64,000 nt of DNA from Cristatella mucedo (taxonomy: Eukaryota; Bryozoa; Phylactolaemata; Cristatellidae): contig WPIO01000001.1 in NCBI GenBank assembly GCA_009760855.2, forward strand, positions 1-64,000, given 5' to 3'. A program made the position numbers and the translations under genes. A model generated the notes under the pieces. The model ran no database searches. It saw only the letters and a program-made list of their open reading frames with translations, and had not been told where the DNA came from. Positions 34,912 through 45,022 of this stretch are shown piece by piece (the first letter of the stretch is position 1; the number at the start of each line of letters is the position of its first letter).

Positions 34912-36942
34912 GCATTTATCTCACGAATCCTTCTGCTAACAAGGTAAGCAGTAAGCCAGAGCTCATTGGAACACCAACAGATATATGTATATATATATAT
35001 ATATATGTGTATGTATGTATGCATGTATGTATGCATGCATGCATGCATGTATGTATGTATGTATGTATGTATGTATGTATGTATAGTCACGGAAATGTCG
35101 TGGCATCAGTCAGAAGTGAGTTCCAGACTTTGGGAGCATACACAGCCCAAGGCAAGGTCTCCAAAGGAGGCTAAACGGCTTGGCGAGGGGGCGGGAGGAA
35201 AGATAGACAGAAAGTCGGGGACATGTTAGTGCACATGTGATATGAGCAGTTGAATGCACTACACTCTGGTTTGGCCCATTGGTTAAGGTGCTCGCCACCT
35301 CAACCGAGATCAAGGTTAATGTGTTTGATGACCAAGGTCGTAGACTCGAGCCCCGTGGCTCGAGTCTACAACCTCGAGATATGTGAAGCGCCTGAATAGA
35401 GATTAAGACCTCTTAGGGCGCTATACAAATGAATTAAATAGTTGTATATATTTTCTGTGTTTGCAGAAGAGCAGACAACTTGTTGGCATCCTAGTGTCAT
35501 GCTATACTAGTCTACCTAATCTCTACCAGTGCTGTTCTAGTAGTCGTGGTGTTCAGCTAGGTGCCACCATAAAAGTCTGCTGTTGATTTCCTTCCGTAAT
35601 TTATTTTGCTATAAACCTGTAAGAAGGTGCCGTGTAGGGGCAGCCTAGAATGGTCATGTTGAAGGCAGGGCAATGTCCAGATGAAGGGGGGATAAGTGCA
35701 GCGCGCTGCAACGTGTCTCGATGAATTGGCTCCACCATCTTGCTGCAGGTTCATAAAAGAGCGATCGAAGTTTGGGGCTCTGAAGAGGCTATCGAGGCTG
35801 AGAAAGAGCAGCGAAAGGTCAACCGAGTCAAGGCCAAACAGAAGCAGTTTGACAAGAAAATGAAAGGTTTGTGCTTTCGTTGCAGTCCGCATCATTCGGC
35901 GGAGCAGCGATGGCATACAAATGGAGGCGAAGGGCCGGCAGCCCGAGCCGTGCAGAGCAGCCCCGCCCCCTATGCACAGCAGCCTGCCGATCGGATGCCA
36001 TCATGAGGCCACAGCAGCAGCAGCTCTGCGACGAGCAGCTGCCAGCTGAACCGGAACGAGGTGCCGCCAGGCAGGCAGGCAGGCAGGCAGGACATGATGC
36101 AGCTGGGAGCGTCGCCATCGGCAAATTGCCACTAGCTGAGGGGAGAGAGAGAGAGCTGCCGGAGAGCTTGAACGATTGTTGATTGTTTATGACTATTTTA
36201 TCAGGAGCCGAGAACTGCTTGAAATTAAAAGAAGTCGAAACGGCGCCCCACCTACGGTCCTAGTATTGTGCATGCTTTCTCAAGCTTCCTTTTAATAGAC
36301 TTGGCAAGTTTAATGTCTGCAGAAGTCACCACCGGGTTTTTTAACGGGATTCACGTGAGCGTGTCTCGTTATGCAACCCTTCACATGCAAAGCGATGATG
36401 ATTCGGTGGTGGTTATTTCTTGCCGGAAGTCAAATTTGACCGGGCTTCTGTTTTGCAATTGTGGTGGGCAGCAGGTGGCGCTCGTCTCACCCGACCAAAG
36501 CAGAGCTGCTTGTGAGCAGCATAACTGGACTGGGCTGCTGTCCGTCGAGCCATTGAGTAGCTAAGAAGTGGCCACTTCCTAGGCAGCCGTCGACATTCAG
36601 TCCTCCCAAGCGCCAGCTGCGGCTACAGGCAGAATGTCCGGCGCCGCGGCGGCGGCGCCGCCATGCTTGAGGCAGGCAGGCAGGCTATCGAGGGGGGAGG
36701 AGTAGGCGTCCGACAGCTTTCGTCCCTTGTCCCTGCCTCTCTCGGCCGTCCGTCTAACCCGGTGGGTGTGCACGCCGTCGCTTGCAGAGCTGAAGATGTC
36801 GGTGCGAAGCAGCCTGTACAAGAAGAACACGGATGCTCACAGCCACGAGTACGGCCCGGAGACGTGCGTCAGCGAGGAGGCCGGCGAGTTCGAGCAGACG
36901 TGCGCGACGTGCGGCCACGTTCTCGTCTTCGAGAAGCTGTAG
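29878..36942 (+). CDS. XPA: XPA, nucleotide excision repair damage-verification protein
   Basis: Complete six-exon gene: 29878-29908, 30783-30906, 33510-33646, 34182-34456, 35749-35866, 36788-36942. All introns are GT-AG and in phase, giving 279 residues (human XPA has 273). XPA binds damaged DNA in the nucleus, and recruits RPA, ERCC1-XPF and TFIIH. Visible parts: a basic N-terminal helix ([20 protein letters not shown]); the ERCC1-binding GGGFLIEE at 73-80; a C4 zinc finger C108-x2-C111-x17-C129-x2-C132; the core [13 protein letters not shown] and [11 protein letters not shown]; the extended basic helix after EVWGS (about 196-228); and the TFIIH-binding end with HEYGPE and C267-x2-C270-G-H. 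No key residue is missing. AATAAA lies at 37,177. Confidence 0.95.
30030..30560. promoter_or_regulatory. CpG-rich patch in XPA intron 1
   Basis: Dense CpG with CGG/CGC runs, bounded by normal-composition sequence. It lies entirely between XPA exons 1 and 2 and contains the 44-bp palindrome. It may be the real XPA promoter with an untranslated or alternative first exon, since a good donor (GGCTG|GTGAGA) is at 30,511. Confidence 0.45.
30159..30202. repeat. 44-bp perfect spacer-free palindrome
   Basis: The axis lies between 30,180 and 30,181. The inner left arm GCGGCAGCAGCGGCCGCGGC (30,161-30,180) is followed directly by its exact reverse complement, and two more bases pair on each side. Confidence 0.98.
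30783..30906 (+). CDS. XPA: XPA exon 2
   Basis: Acceptor CTTCTGTTCGATAG, donor TCCGG|GTGAGA. It encodes [20 protein letters not shown] and then [12 protein letters not shown], the counterpart of the basic N-terminal helix of XPA. An alternative acceptor in the same phase after 30,728 (CTGCTTCTTCTTAG) would add 18 residues. Confidence 0.85.
31241..31279. repeat. (CT)n microsatellite
   Basis: About 39 bases of CT repeats with one CTTT interruption, in XPA intron 2. Confidence 0.95.
31698..31773. repeat. (TG)n then (CCGT)n microsatellite
   Basis: A TG array of about 55 bases followed by four to five TCCG units, in XPA intron 2. Confidence 0.95.
31990..32680 (-). mobile_element. LINE endonuclease-domain fragment
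   Basis: On the minus strand, 32,605-32,123 encodes an apurinic-type endonuclease domain of a non-LTR retrotransposon: [46 protein letters not shown] and [14 protein letters not shown]. These keep the catalytic-loop GDFN and SDH motifs. Upstream (32,678-32,496) the frame is shifted. The linker 31,990-32,110 has a short relative at 36,281-36,320. Which LINE family it belongs to is not shown. Confidence 0.85.
32815..33445 (+). mobile_element. LINE B 3' part, decayed
   Basis: The RT C-terminus [20 protein letters not shown] appears at 32,830. CACCGCTTCTCACCGATCTGC and TCAAGCAGTGTATCGACG at 32,985-33,030 and the 3' UTR (TCTCAAATCCTTGCAAGACC) follow. The tail AAGAGATTTAGTACTCTGAA ends near 33,440. 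It abuts the minus-strand endonuclease fragment and stops 65 bases before XPA exon 3. Confidence 0.8.
33510..33646 (+). CDS. XPA: XPA exon 3 (ERCC1-binding motif)
   Basis: Acceptor TTATTTCTGTTGCAG, donor GACGAAG|GTACAG. It encodes the basic [11 protein letters not shown], then [14 protein letters not shown], which contains the Gly-Gly-Gly-Phe motif used to bind ERCC1. Confidence 0.93.
33660..34181. other. XPA intron 3, pyrimidine-rich
   Basis: A TCC/CCT-rich stretch at 33,775-33,960 gives false Ser/Pro/Leu frames. No element was recognised. Confidence 0.6.
34182..34456 (+). CDS. XPA: XPA exon 4 (zinc finger and core)
   Basis: Acceptor GGATATTTATTTTAG, donor GAACCGCAG|GTTTGT. It carries the whole C4 zinc finger (CDEC ... 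CDPC) and the [20 protein letters not shown] and [13 protein letters not shown] blocks of the DNA- and RPA-binding core. Confidence 0.97.
34834..35084. repeat. (AT)n and (ATGT/ATGC)n microsatellites
   Basis: TA arrays run at 34,834-34,912 and 34,980-35,006. A tetranucleotide array of ATGT and ATGC units then runs to 35,084. All lie in XPA intron 4. Confidence 0.97.
35272..35440 (+). mobile_element. SINE-1 copy with internal inverted duplication
   Basis: It starts GGTTTGGCCCATTGGTTAAG (A box) and has GACCAAGGTCGTAGACTCGA and then CCCCGTGG (B box). The tail is GTGAAGCGCCTGAATAGAGA ... AGGGCGCTATACAAATGAAT. Between B box and tail an inverted copy of the B-box arm has been added. Confidence 0.9.
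35340..35369. repeat. 13-bp-arm hairpin in SINE-1
   Basis: GTAGACTCGAGCC (35,340-35,352) pairs exactly with 35,357-35,369 around the loop CCGT. With one mismatch, pairing extends about five more bases outward. Confidence 0.95.
35749..35866 (+). CDS. XPA: XPA exon 5 (basic helix)
   Basis: Acceptor CACCATCTTGCTGCAG, donor ATGAAAG|GTTTGT. It encodes [20 protein letters not shown] and then a Lys/Arg/Gln-rich helix ending QKQFDKKMK, matching the human DNA-binding extension. Confidence 0.96.
36788..36942 (+). CDS. XPA: XPA exon 6 (TFIIH-binding C-terminus)
   Basis: Acceptor CGCCGTCGCTTGCAG. It encodes [22 protein letters not shown] and [14 protein letters not shown], then TAG at 36,940. Confidence 0.96.
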
Positions 36943-37176
36943 CAGCAGCCGCTGCCTCAGCCTCGCTGCTGCCCGAGCAGCTGTGCGCGCTGGCCGCTCG
37001 CTTGTTTGCTGCTCCCGCTCAGGCGAGGCGTTGCGACGCTCGGCGCGCAGACCCACGCCACGTGAGCGCCGGACGTGCAATCCACTGCTCCACTGGTGGG
37101 GCAGCTGCTACCGGTCTCGTCTGACATGAGTCTCATGTTCCCAAAATTGAAGGTTCTTGTTGTTGCCTTCGAGTTC

Positions 37177-37182
37177 AATAAA
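37177..37182 (+). terminator. XPA polyadenylation signal
   Basis: AATAAA, 235 bases after the XPA stop codon, in an AT-richer context (GAGTTCAATAAAGGTTAATC). This is the first canonical signal downstream. Confidence 0.8.
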
Positions 37183-37504
37183 GGTTAATCCTCATTGCTG
37201 ACCGAACTTCGTTAAGAGACAAGCTGTCCTGAGATATGCCTACCCTTCAAAAGACAATATTCCAGGCCCAGCTACATTTTGCCGTAAGCCAAGTCAAATC
37301 GAACTAGATTAAAAGCTGGAAATCTGAATTTCTGTCTAACGTTGACCGAGGAGGACACGTCTGGTTTGTGTTGTTTCAATGTTCTCTTCAGCTGGGAACA
37401 AGGGCTGAAGCATTCGGTGAAGAGATGACACTGTAGGCCCGCTGGGTGGCTCGTGAGTAGGACGGGGACAAGAAATCAGGACTCCTCGCGAGCTTGTCTG
37501 CTTT
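37183..37504. other. Between XPA and LINE B, no gene seen
   Basis: No coding frame or repeat was recognised. Confidence 0.4.
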
Positions 37505-38480
37505 TGATACCATTCATTGTCTCTGTTGGGCATCACTTGCCTGCACCGCAATGGTTTAGGTCCTATCTCAGTGAGAGATTGCAGAGGCCAGCTGTCATTG
37601 GTCATCCATCGAGCCTTTAAAGTTTGTCAAGTATCCGCCCTAAGGATCTGCTTCTTTTCACAATATGTATACTCTCCCTCTTGCCGATGTGATCGCCGTG
37701 CTTTGATCCTTCCAGCACATCGATCTCTCGCAACTTCCTTGCCTCGTGTATTGCTGACATTCTCAATATGTATACTCTCCCTCTTGCCGATGTGATCGCT
37801 GTGCTTTGATCCTTCCAGCACATCGATCTCTCGCAACTTCCTTGCCTCGTGTATTGCTGACATTCTCACTTGGAAGGCAGCAAACTTCTCCAAATTGAAT
37901 GACGATAAAGCTGACTTGGAATTTATGGGCAATCCTGGTGACACTCATAAATGGGAAAGCCAAACCCTAAAAATGGGCTCGGCCAGTTTTTCTCCTGTAG
38001 TCTCTTGTTGGAATTTTGATGCTCTGTTCCAACGTGACCTTTCTCTAGATAACCACATCAGCTTGGCAGTCAAAACTGCCTACTTGTATTTGCCCACCAT
38101 CGCAAAAATGCAGGCCTGCTAAGATAAGGATACTACGGCCAAGCTGGTCTATGCATTCATGACATCCGGTCTAGACTTATGTAACTCGCTACCGGCAGGC
38201 CTTCCATTCCTCTTCGATCTGCAGCAAGGCTGGTCTGTCGTGAACGTCGCTACCACGTTACACCATTCGTACAGAACTGCTCTCAACAAACAGCACTGGC
38301 TCCTCATCAAGCAGTACATCGACTTCAAGATTCTGTCATCCACTTTTAGGTCCCGTTAGTAGCCCTTGCTCCACAATACTTATCTGAAATACTATCTAAT
38401 CAGACTTAGCATCGTAGCACCCAGTCTTCCGACTCCAGCCGCTTAGTCTACTTGGGTCGTTGAAGGTCAGCACGCTAACC
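37505..38480 (+). mobile_element. LINE B reverse-transcriptase remnant
   Basis: It begins in the RT palm (TTGTCTGCTTTTGATACCAT for the SAFDTI motif) and goes on with FLSERLQRP-like and PKDLLLFTICILSLLP-like blocks. It contains a 103-bp tandem duplication, then reads NLDALFQRDLSLDNHISLAV (38,015), KLVYAFMTSGLDLCNSLPAG (38,140) and KQHWLLIKQYIDFKILSSTF (38,290). Stops and shifts are frequent. The catalytic YADD region is lost or replaced. Confidence 0.85.
37661..37866. repeat. 103-bp tandem duplication in LINE B
   Basis: Unit 1 is 37,661-37,763 and unit 2 is 37,764-37,866. They begin CAATATGTATACTCTCCCTC and differ at a single base that I can see (GATCGCCG versus GATCGCTG). Confidence 0.98.
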
Positions 38481-38641
38481 ACTGGGTCAAATCAGAGCTC
38501 TAGTTTGTCATGAGCTTCGTCTGCTTCCCGCTAGGTCTGTAGCCCTCAAAATCAGCTTGCAGCCTAGCACCTCACTACGCCTAACACGAGGTGCTTCGAA
38601 TCACATGTGCCCAGACCAGCATTGCAAAACAGCGAAATTGG

Positions 38642-38742
38642 TCGGGGGGGGGGGTTGAGGTGGGGCAGGCTGGCTGTGGTGGGACCGAGCAGAGTGTGAC
38701 CAGCTGCCGGGCTGGGAGGGAGTGGTTGGGGGGGGGAGGCCA
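38642..38742. other. G-rich tract
   Basis: Runs of nine or more G at 38,644-38,654 and 38,729-38,737, with GGG/GGGG runs between them on the plus strand, so G-quadruplex formation is possible. No gene is recognised at 38,481-39,036. Confidence 0.7.
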
Positions 38743-39036
38743 TCTGAACTCGGTCGGGTGTGGGCTGGCGCCGTGAGAGCACTGCATGAGAATGTACCTA
38801 TATAAGGTGTCCCCTCCATTAATTTTACGGTTCACTATCAAGTGACTGACGTCTTGACATCACTCGACTTCACGTTATTGAAAAAAGCTAGAAACTCGCC
38901 TATCGCTTGCAGCATATGCTCCATTCTTGTGTGTTGTCCTTAGCCTGTTGATGTTTGCCGAAATTGTTCCTAGTGTCTTTAAAAGAATTGACAGCCTTTA
39001 AATTTTAAGTGTACACAAACTACATAGAAAGAGATG

Positions 39037-39706
39037 TGCAGTCACTCCCTCGCCCATTTCTCACTTCGACTTTCGCGGCTTCACTCTATCGCGGTTTTTC
39101 AAATACAGTACGCGAATATTCACTAGAGTCGATCGAGATAGTGAAAATGATGCAGCGCAAGCTCTTGGTTGTCTTGAGTCAATTATACGCCCCTGTATTA
39201 CAATAAAAAGTAAAACTAATGTACGTATGGTCTGTAGGTCTATGTATTCGAGCGCCCCCGAATACCCGTCAACGACTTCAGGTGCAGCCGCTCGACCAAT
39301 CCTTGTGTGTGGGCAAGAACTATTTTCCAAAAGATATGGTGTGGTGAAACCAAGCCAATCTGAGTATGCTGTCCACTGTTTTACTATCCTAGTGTAAGTC
39401 CTTCATGTATTCGCGTAATTAAATGTGCGATAACAACATGATATTTTTAACGTCCAATGTCTTATTTTCTCTCATTCTGACTGATATATTGGTAAATACC
39501 AGTGTAATGGTGACTTATATTGTGTTATTTCATATGCAGAAGGGTCAAATAGTGCTAACAATCGTATTTAGAGGGTAGTGAAAAATTGTTCAATGCTCCA
39601 ACTACGAAAATATTCGATTTATAAATATAATCCTACTTCGCTGAAATTCACTTATCGCGGTAGAGTCTCGAACTGATCAGCCACGATAAACAAGGGGCGA
39701 CTGCAC
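39037..39706. mobile_element. Tigger/pogo-like non-autonomous DNA transposon remnant
   Basis: The left end is GTGCAGTCACTCCCTCGCCC. The right end, reverse-complemented, is GTGCAGTCGCCCCTTGTTTA. Both are followed by ATCGCGG-type sequence (CTCTATCGCGGTTTTTCAAA; TACCGCGATAAGTGAATTTC). This combination is typical of Tigger-like termini. The interior of about 600 bases is AT-rich with no transposase frame. Confidence 0.65.
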
Positions 39707-40628
39707 TTTCTTCGGGTGCCGTACAATTGAGTAATTGTTATTTTTATCGATTAGTCACACATGCGGCCGGGTAGTCGCGAGCCACTGGAATCTCGCTGGG
39801 CGTGCAATTCAACGCGTTGCCCTGGACAGCAGCTATTATCTAAACGACCACCGTAGCCGGATGCTCATCCTGCGAGGTCACGACCCCGAGCAGCCCGGTC
39901 AAGCTGCTTCCGCGACTGACGAGACCAGGAAACCAGGAATCGCTGTGGCGCCTCTTCAATTAGTCGTAGCCCTGCGAAGCAGGAGTTCGTGCCGGCGAAG
40001 TGAATGCTCTGAACTAAGCTACCTTTGTTTATTATGGGGTGCCGGGCGGCACGTGGGCTGCCGCCATTGCTCGGCGGAGGAATGCAGGAACGTCGATGGA
40101 TATGCATATCCAGTGCGCCCAAGAGCGAACGGCACTGGCCGGGCTGCAGCCTGGTAGTCACAGCACTGTATTACGGAAGGGGAGGGGGGTGTCAGCTACA
40201 AAGGAGTGCGCAGCAGCTAAAAGCTTGTAGGGAGAGGCAGCTACGTAGCTCATCCTTCCTTCCTCGTCACTCTGTCGCTTAACGAACGGCAGCCAAATTC
40301 AGCTCGAGCTGCTTTGCTTGCACTTCACAGAAGAGCAAGGTGCAGGAATAAAGCACGGAGTGAAGAAGAAGCACTCCCTTGCACTTCACAAATTGAGCTC
40401 AAAGGAAGGACATCGAAGGAAAAAAAAACGGCTCAACCAATGCGATTTCAATACGCACGGAGCTCATATAGGAAATCTGAACGGGTAAGGAAAATTTGCT
40501 CCTATGAGTATAACAAAATTTGTGAAGAGAAACTGAGCAATAAAATGCCTAGGAGTGTCACGTGAGCCCCGGGAATGTGCACCGGGGAGTGTCGCGCGAG
40601 GCCCCGCCCCCTAGCGGGTGACGGCAAT
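39707..40628. other. 3' flank of gene B, no further gene seen
   Basis: GC-moderate sequence. TTTATT at 40,028-40,033 is AATAAA on the minus strand and could be the polyadenylation signal of gene B, giving a 3' UTR of about 600 bases. Plus-strand frames up to 140 codons here have no domain or splice support. Confidence 0.35.
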
Positions 40629-40775
40629 CTATGCATGGTCGCTGGCAGGGAAGTAAAAGATTGCGCCGACCAAAACCAAAGAAATACGCACAGCAGCATC
40701 CGACTGCACGTGGCTATACGGGCTAGCCGCCGTAAGCGTCGCGAAAGCTGGCAAACGAATGCATCCGAAGCAGCT
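40629..40775 (-). CDS. Gene B last exon with hydrophobic tail
   Basis: Acceptor GGCTGGCATCTGTAG, TAG stop at 40,631-40,629. 48 codons in the phase required. It encodes SCFGCIRLPAFATLTAASPY and then AAVRISLVLVGAIFYF, a possible tail anchor, and ends PASDHA. A second acceptor two bases later gives a shorter non-hydrophobic end, so the choice rests on phase and on the hydrophobic tail. Confidence 0.5.
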   Translation of the reverse strand, partial: SCFGCIRLPAFATLTAASPYSHVQSDAAVRISLVLVGAIFYFPASDHA

Positions 40776-43700
40776 CTACAGATGCCAGCCTGCAGTGTGT
40801 CGAAGGTCACAGGTCACCCACATCACGGGGGTCAGCACTCCAGCTCTGCACCGGCGTTGACGGCAATGGCTGCTGACTGGTGGTGAGGCGCTGTCTTGGG
40901 CACATTGGCCCCAGTTGCCGTCGTCAGGCGAAGAGGCAGCAAAGAGGAACGTGACTCCAGCCTCAGTCTACCTCAAAGTCGCTGTCCTCAAGCATCGAGT
41001 CCTACGACGAAGAAATCGACACCGAGGCTGGGGGCATGACGGTGCAAACGCAGTCTGCGTGCCGAGGTCGGAGGAGCGCCCTGGCGACAGCGGCGTTCAG
41101 ACGATCTCCGGCACACACGACAACCACACACTGGGCGATGTCGGAACGCAGCGGCAAACGGCCGCCGCTGCCGCCACCGTGCGCAGGAAGCGCCTACCCA
41201 GCCGCCGCCGTAGAAAATCCAGTGGGCGAAGTTATCCTCGATGTATCGCAGCGTGTGGTTCTTGATGCGCACGGCGCCGGCGCCGGCCAGCTGCACAGCG
41301 CCCTCGGTCAGTCGGAACAGCAGCGCCAGCTGCTGCGCCTCGGGCTGCGCCTGTGGCAGTGCCTCGTTGACGACGCGACTGAACTCGGAGTAAAGCACTT
41401 CCTGCACCATCTGCTGGATGGCGTTTGTAGGCAATTTCACCTAGAAACGATAACAGCGCGGGCTTGGCCAATGGGCATGCGAGGGCGGCATGCAGGGGCA
41501 CCTGAGGCACCGACTCGTCGCTCTCGCCCGGTGCGCAAGCTCCGCACTGCCACCAATGTGAGGGGCTGAGACGTGCGCGTGCATGCGCACGACCATTTAC
41601 CATTTTCGGTCATTGCAGCTAGGCTTTGCAGTTCCACGAACCTGGATTATGATTGACAGTGCTGTTACATGCTAGCAAAATGGCGGTTTTCAAAATTACA
41701 CTGCTTTGACAATCTGAAGATCATGCAATCAAACGCTTCGTAGCTGCATCGACTCCTGCTGCGAGCAGAGACAATCAAACAATCGCTGATCATCGATCGC
41801 ATCAGGGGGAGGGAGAGGAAGGATTATAGGCTGCTATACGCTACACGTTCAAACATTACGCAGAAACAAGCTCCCTGACATTAGCGACCTGTGCTGCAGT
41901 GGCGAATGCAATTACAGAGTGCATATAAACAAGCTTAAATACCCCTGGGCACTGATATAGCGAACTCATGCTTCTCTGTGAGAAGGAGAGAAACTGGAGA
42001 TCAGCAATAGAGTCAGACGAAACATTGCTACAGGCCTATTGATGACGCCATGGCAGCCTGTTACATCCCCCAAAGCACGCACACACAAGCATGCATGCAT
42101 CATGCGCACACATACAGACTGTCACACACGCGCACGCACACGCACACAAGCATGGACACGCAAACGAAGCCACAGACGGCACAAGCCAGTCCTTCTCAAT
42201 CTCACTATCATTGTACTACAGTCGACTAAATTTATAAGGATATCGTATATAGGAATACTCTGCTTATATGAACAGCAGTTCTTCATTCCAGATTTTAAAG
42301 TCCTACTATGCATATGGGAATACAAGAATGCCTATTTGCCGGTCCGAGCAAATTCTTATTAGTGGAGTCGACTATTCTAATTTTTCAGTCAGCAGCCGCA
42401 TAGGTGGTCCCCTCCGACCGTGACGGCGAACAGTGCTGCCGCTGGGCTGCAGCGCTGAGGTCGGGCGTCGGTGCCAGAATCGCGACTGCGACATCACGGG
42501 CCGGCCCAGAAATCGGTCGCAGCAGCATACGATCGGCCGCAGCGGCACACAATCAGAGTGCAGACAATCCCATCAGGTGAGTGGAGGAGTGCGAGCATTG
42601 GATGCTCATGAAGGATGCATGCATCTGGACAGGGGATTGAAGGCGGGTGTGCACTCACTTGCTCCGATAGCTTGTCCACTTTGGCGCACAGAGCGGCTGC
42701 CAGGTTTTGCTCGAGGGCTAACTCGGTCGAAGCAGCAAATGACGGCGCTGCAGCAGCCAATGAAGGCGCTGCTGCAGAAGCCGCTCCGCCACCCCCGTCT
42801 GACTCCACGACCTCCATATCCTCTATGCCGACACTCGGTACGTAGGAGTCGGCGATTTTGGCCAGCCTCTCGGCCACCTTCTTGTACAGCATCTCCTTGT
42901 CCGACGCGGCAGTTGCATCGGAGTAGTGCGACGTGGTAGCCGCTGCGCTTGACGTGTGCAGCTCTACAGTAACTACGACGAGGAGGAATACACGGCAGCG
43001 GCAGGCGTTAGCGCCAGTGCAATGCAGCTGCCGCCCCACACAGCGTTAGCACAGCCGGCTGGTTCTCGGCAGCTTCGCTAAGCAATTGGCATGCTTCCTG
43101 TCCAGCACGTTTAAGGTGCCTTGAAAGAGATTTAATTCTCCTGCGGTGCAATACAACTGTCTGGTTGTTTTTATCATTGTCATTATTGCACCTGTAGGAC
43201 CGAGAATTAGGCAGTAGCAATCAGCAGACAGCAATTGCTTTGCATCGGCATGCACGCACGTGTCTCCTGGATAGTCGAGGATGCACTGGTAGTTCGGCAT
43301 TCTAAGTGCTCACCTACTCGTGGCTTGCATGCGTCGTCGCATTACTGTCTACGGTGCTGTCATTCACAGCACATTTGTGACGAAGATGTCTGAACCGCCC
43401 GTGAACTCTGCCATGTATAGGCCAGTATAGTAAATACGTAGGCTGACACGGACCTCCAACCGCTACTTTTCGACGGATCCTTGTTTAATACTTGTACAGT
43501 GGCCCAACCTGTCACCTGATTTGAACCCCACAGAACGACTGTGGAGCGATATCGACAGGCGACTGAAGCAGGTGTTCGGCCTACACCAGTGGCCGACCTT
43601 TCAGTAAAACTCAGGCTCAGTAGAATGTGCTGAAGCAGAAGAGACAGAGCTTAAGCTTTTGGCCTCTGTGCCTGGACAGACAATCGAGGTAATAAAGGGC

Positions 43701-44924
43701 CGTGATGGACCGACGTCACACTATAGCACACATACATTCCAACTTGTTTTGGGGATGTCAGTAAATAGTTTCTCGTGCTTCGCATACCTTTAGCATGCCT
43801 GACTCTGTGGAAAAAACCCTCTAGCTACCCAATCGAATTTCCAGCCACGGCAGCTGAGGCCATACTGCGAGGATTTCTTACGGCTGAGTGTAAATCTCCT
43901 TTGAGTCATATGCCGACTCTTGTTCCTGCGGAAAGCGAACAGCTGCCAACGTCGGCAACAGCTGGGACCACTGCTCTGCAAGACGAGGTGCAACCATCGA
44001 CGACTGTCGCACACCAGTTTCCCAATGAGGCCAGCCATCAACACCAACAGCAGCAGCAGCATGGCTACTCAAATTAGGCTGAGCGCTCAAGCATGAGCAC
44101 AGATAAGCTGCATGCTGCCACTAACTACACTTGCATGCTGACCCTGTGCATGTCACCCCTAACCATGTTGTTCTTGTTGTCTATCAAGCATGATATTACT
44201 CACCATTCAATTGCATTTCCCTTTGCAGCAAATGTAAAGCACCTAGAGAGAGATTGAGTTCTTTGAGGGCACTTTATCAAGTGCATTATTATTATTGTTA
44301 TTATTACTCCCTGCCTGCTTAGGCTAGGCACTATACTAGCCCCTACTGTAAACCTAAGGGTGTAGGAGTGTGAATAGCCAGTAGGAACCTCTTCTTGATT
44401 GCTAGCTATCGCCCAATGCTTAGCATTAACAAGGACATTTCCTCCACCTCCTAGGACCTGGTTCTGGATAGTAAAGGATGCACCGGCAACGTGAAACTCT
44501 ACTTGCTCGCTTACAGCTTCCATTCACTGTTGCTTTAATTCGTACAACACTGCCATACACTACAGGGAGCTATAAAAACCTTGTATTATAAGTATTGCTC
44601 AGTGGAGGGGTCAGCAGTCAGCTGGCATGCATGCATGTCTCTGACGGAAGCAGCAGCAATCCGAGGCAGCTGAGAGGCATCAGGATCCTTGATTGCTCTG
44701 AAAGCAACTGGTTTCGTTTCAGTCGATATCAGCAGAGCAAGCGGTAGCGCATGTTAGCGTCTTCAGTATCGCCCAGTCAACTATTTTCGAGATGCTTGCA
44801 TCCTCGTACGACCGGATATTATGACGAATAAGGATGCTGCAGTTAAGTCACATATCTACAAGCCTCAAGACCTGATAATGACAGGCGATATCGCATGTAT
44901 TCCCTAAAAAAGCCGAGCACTTCT

Positions 44925-45022
<98 letters not shown>

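Noticed and set aside
35272-35440. tRNA-like A and B boxes that could be called a tRNA gene
   Set aside because: No cloverleaf or anticodon stem can be formed. The sequence is one of several SINE-1 copies with a LINE-type tail. The same holds for SINE-2 at 7271, 14,396 and 17,803.
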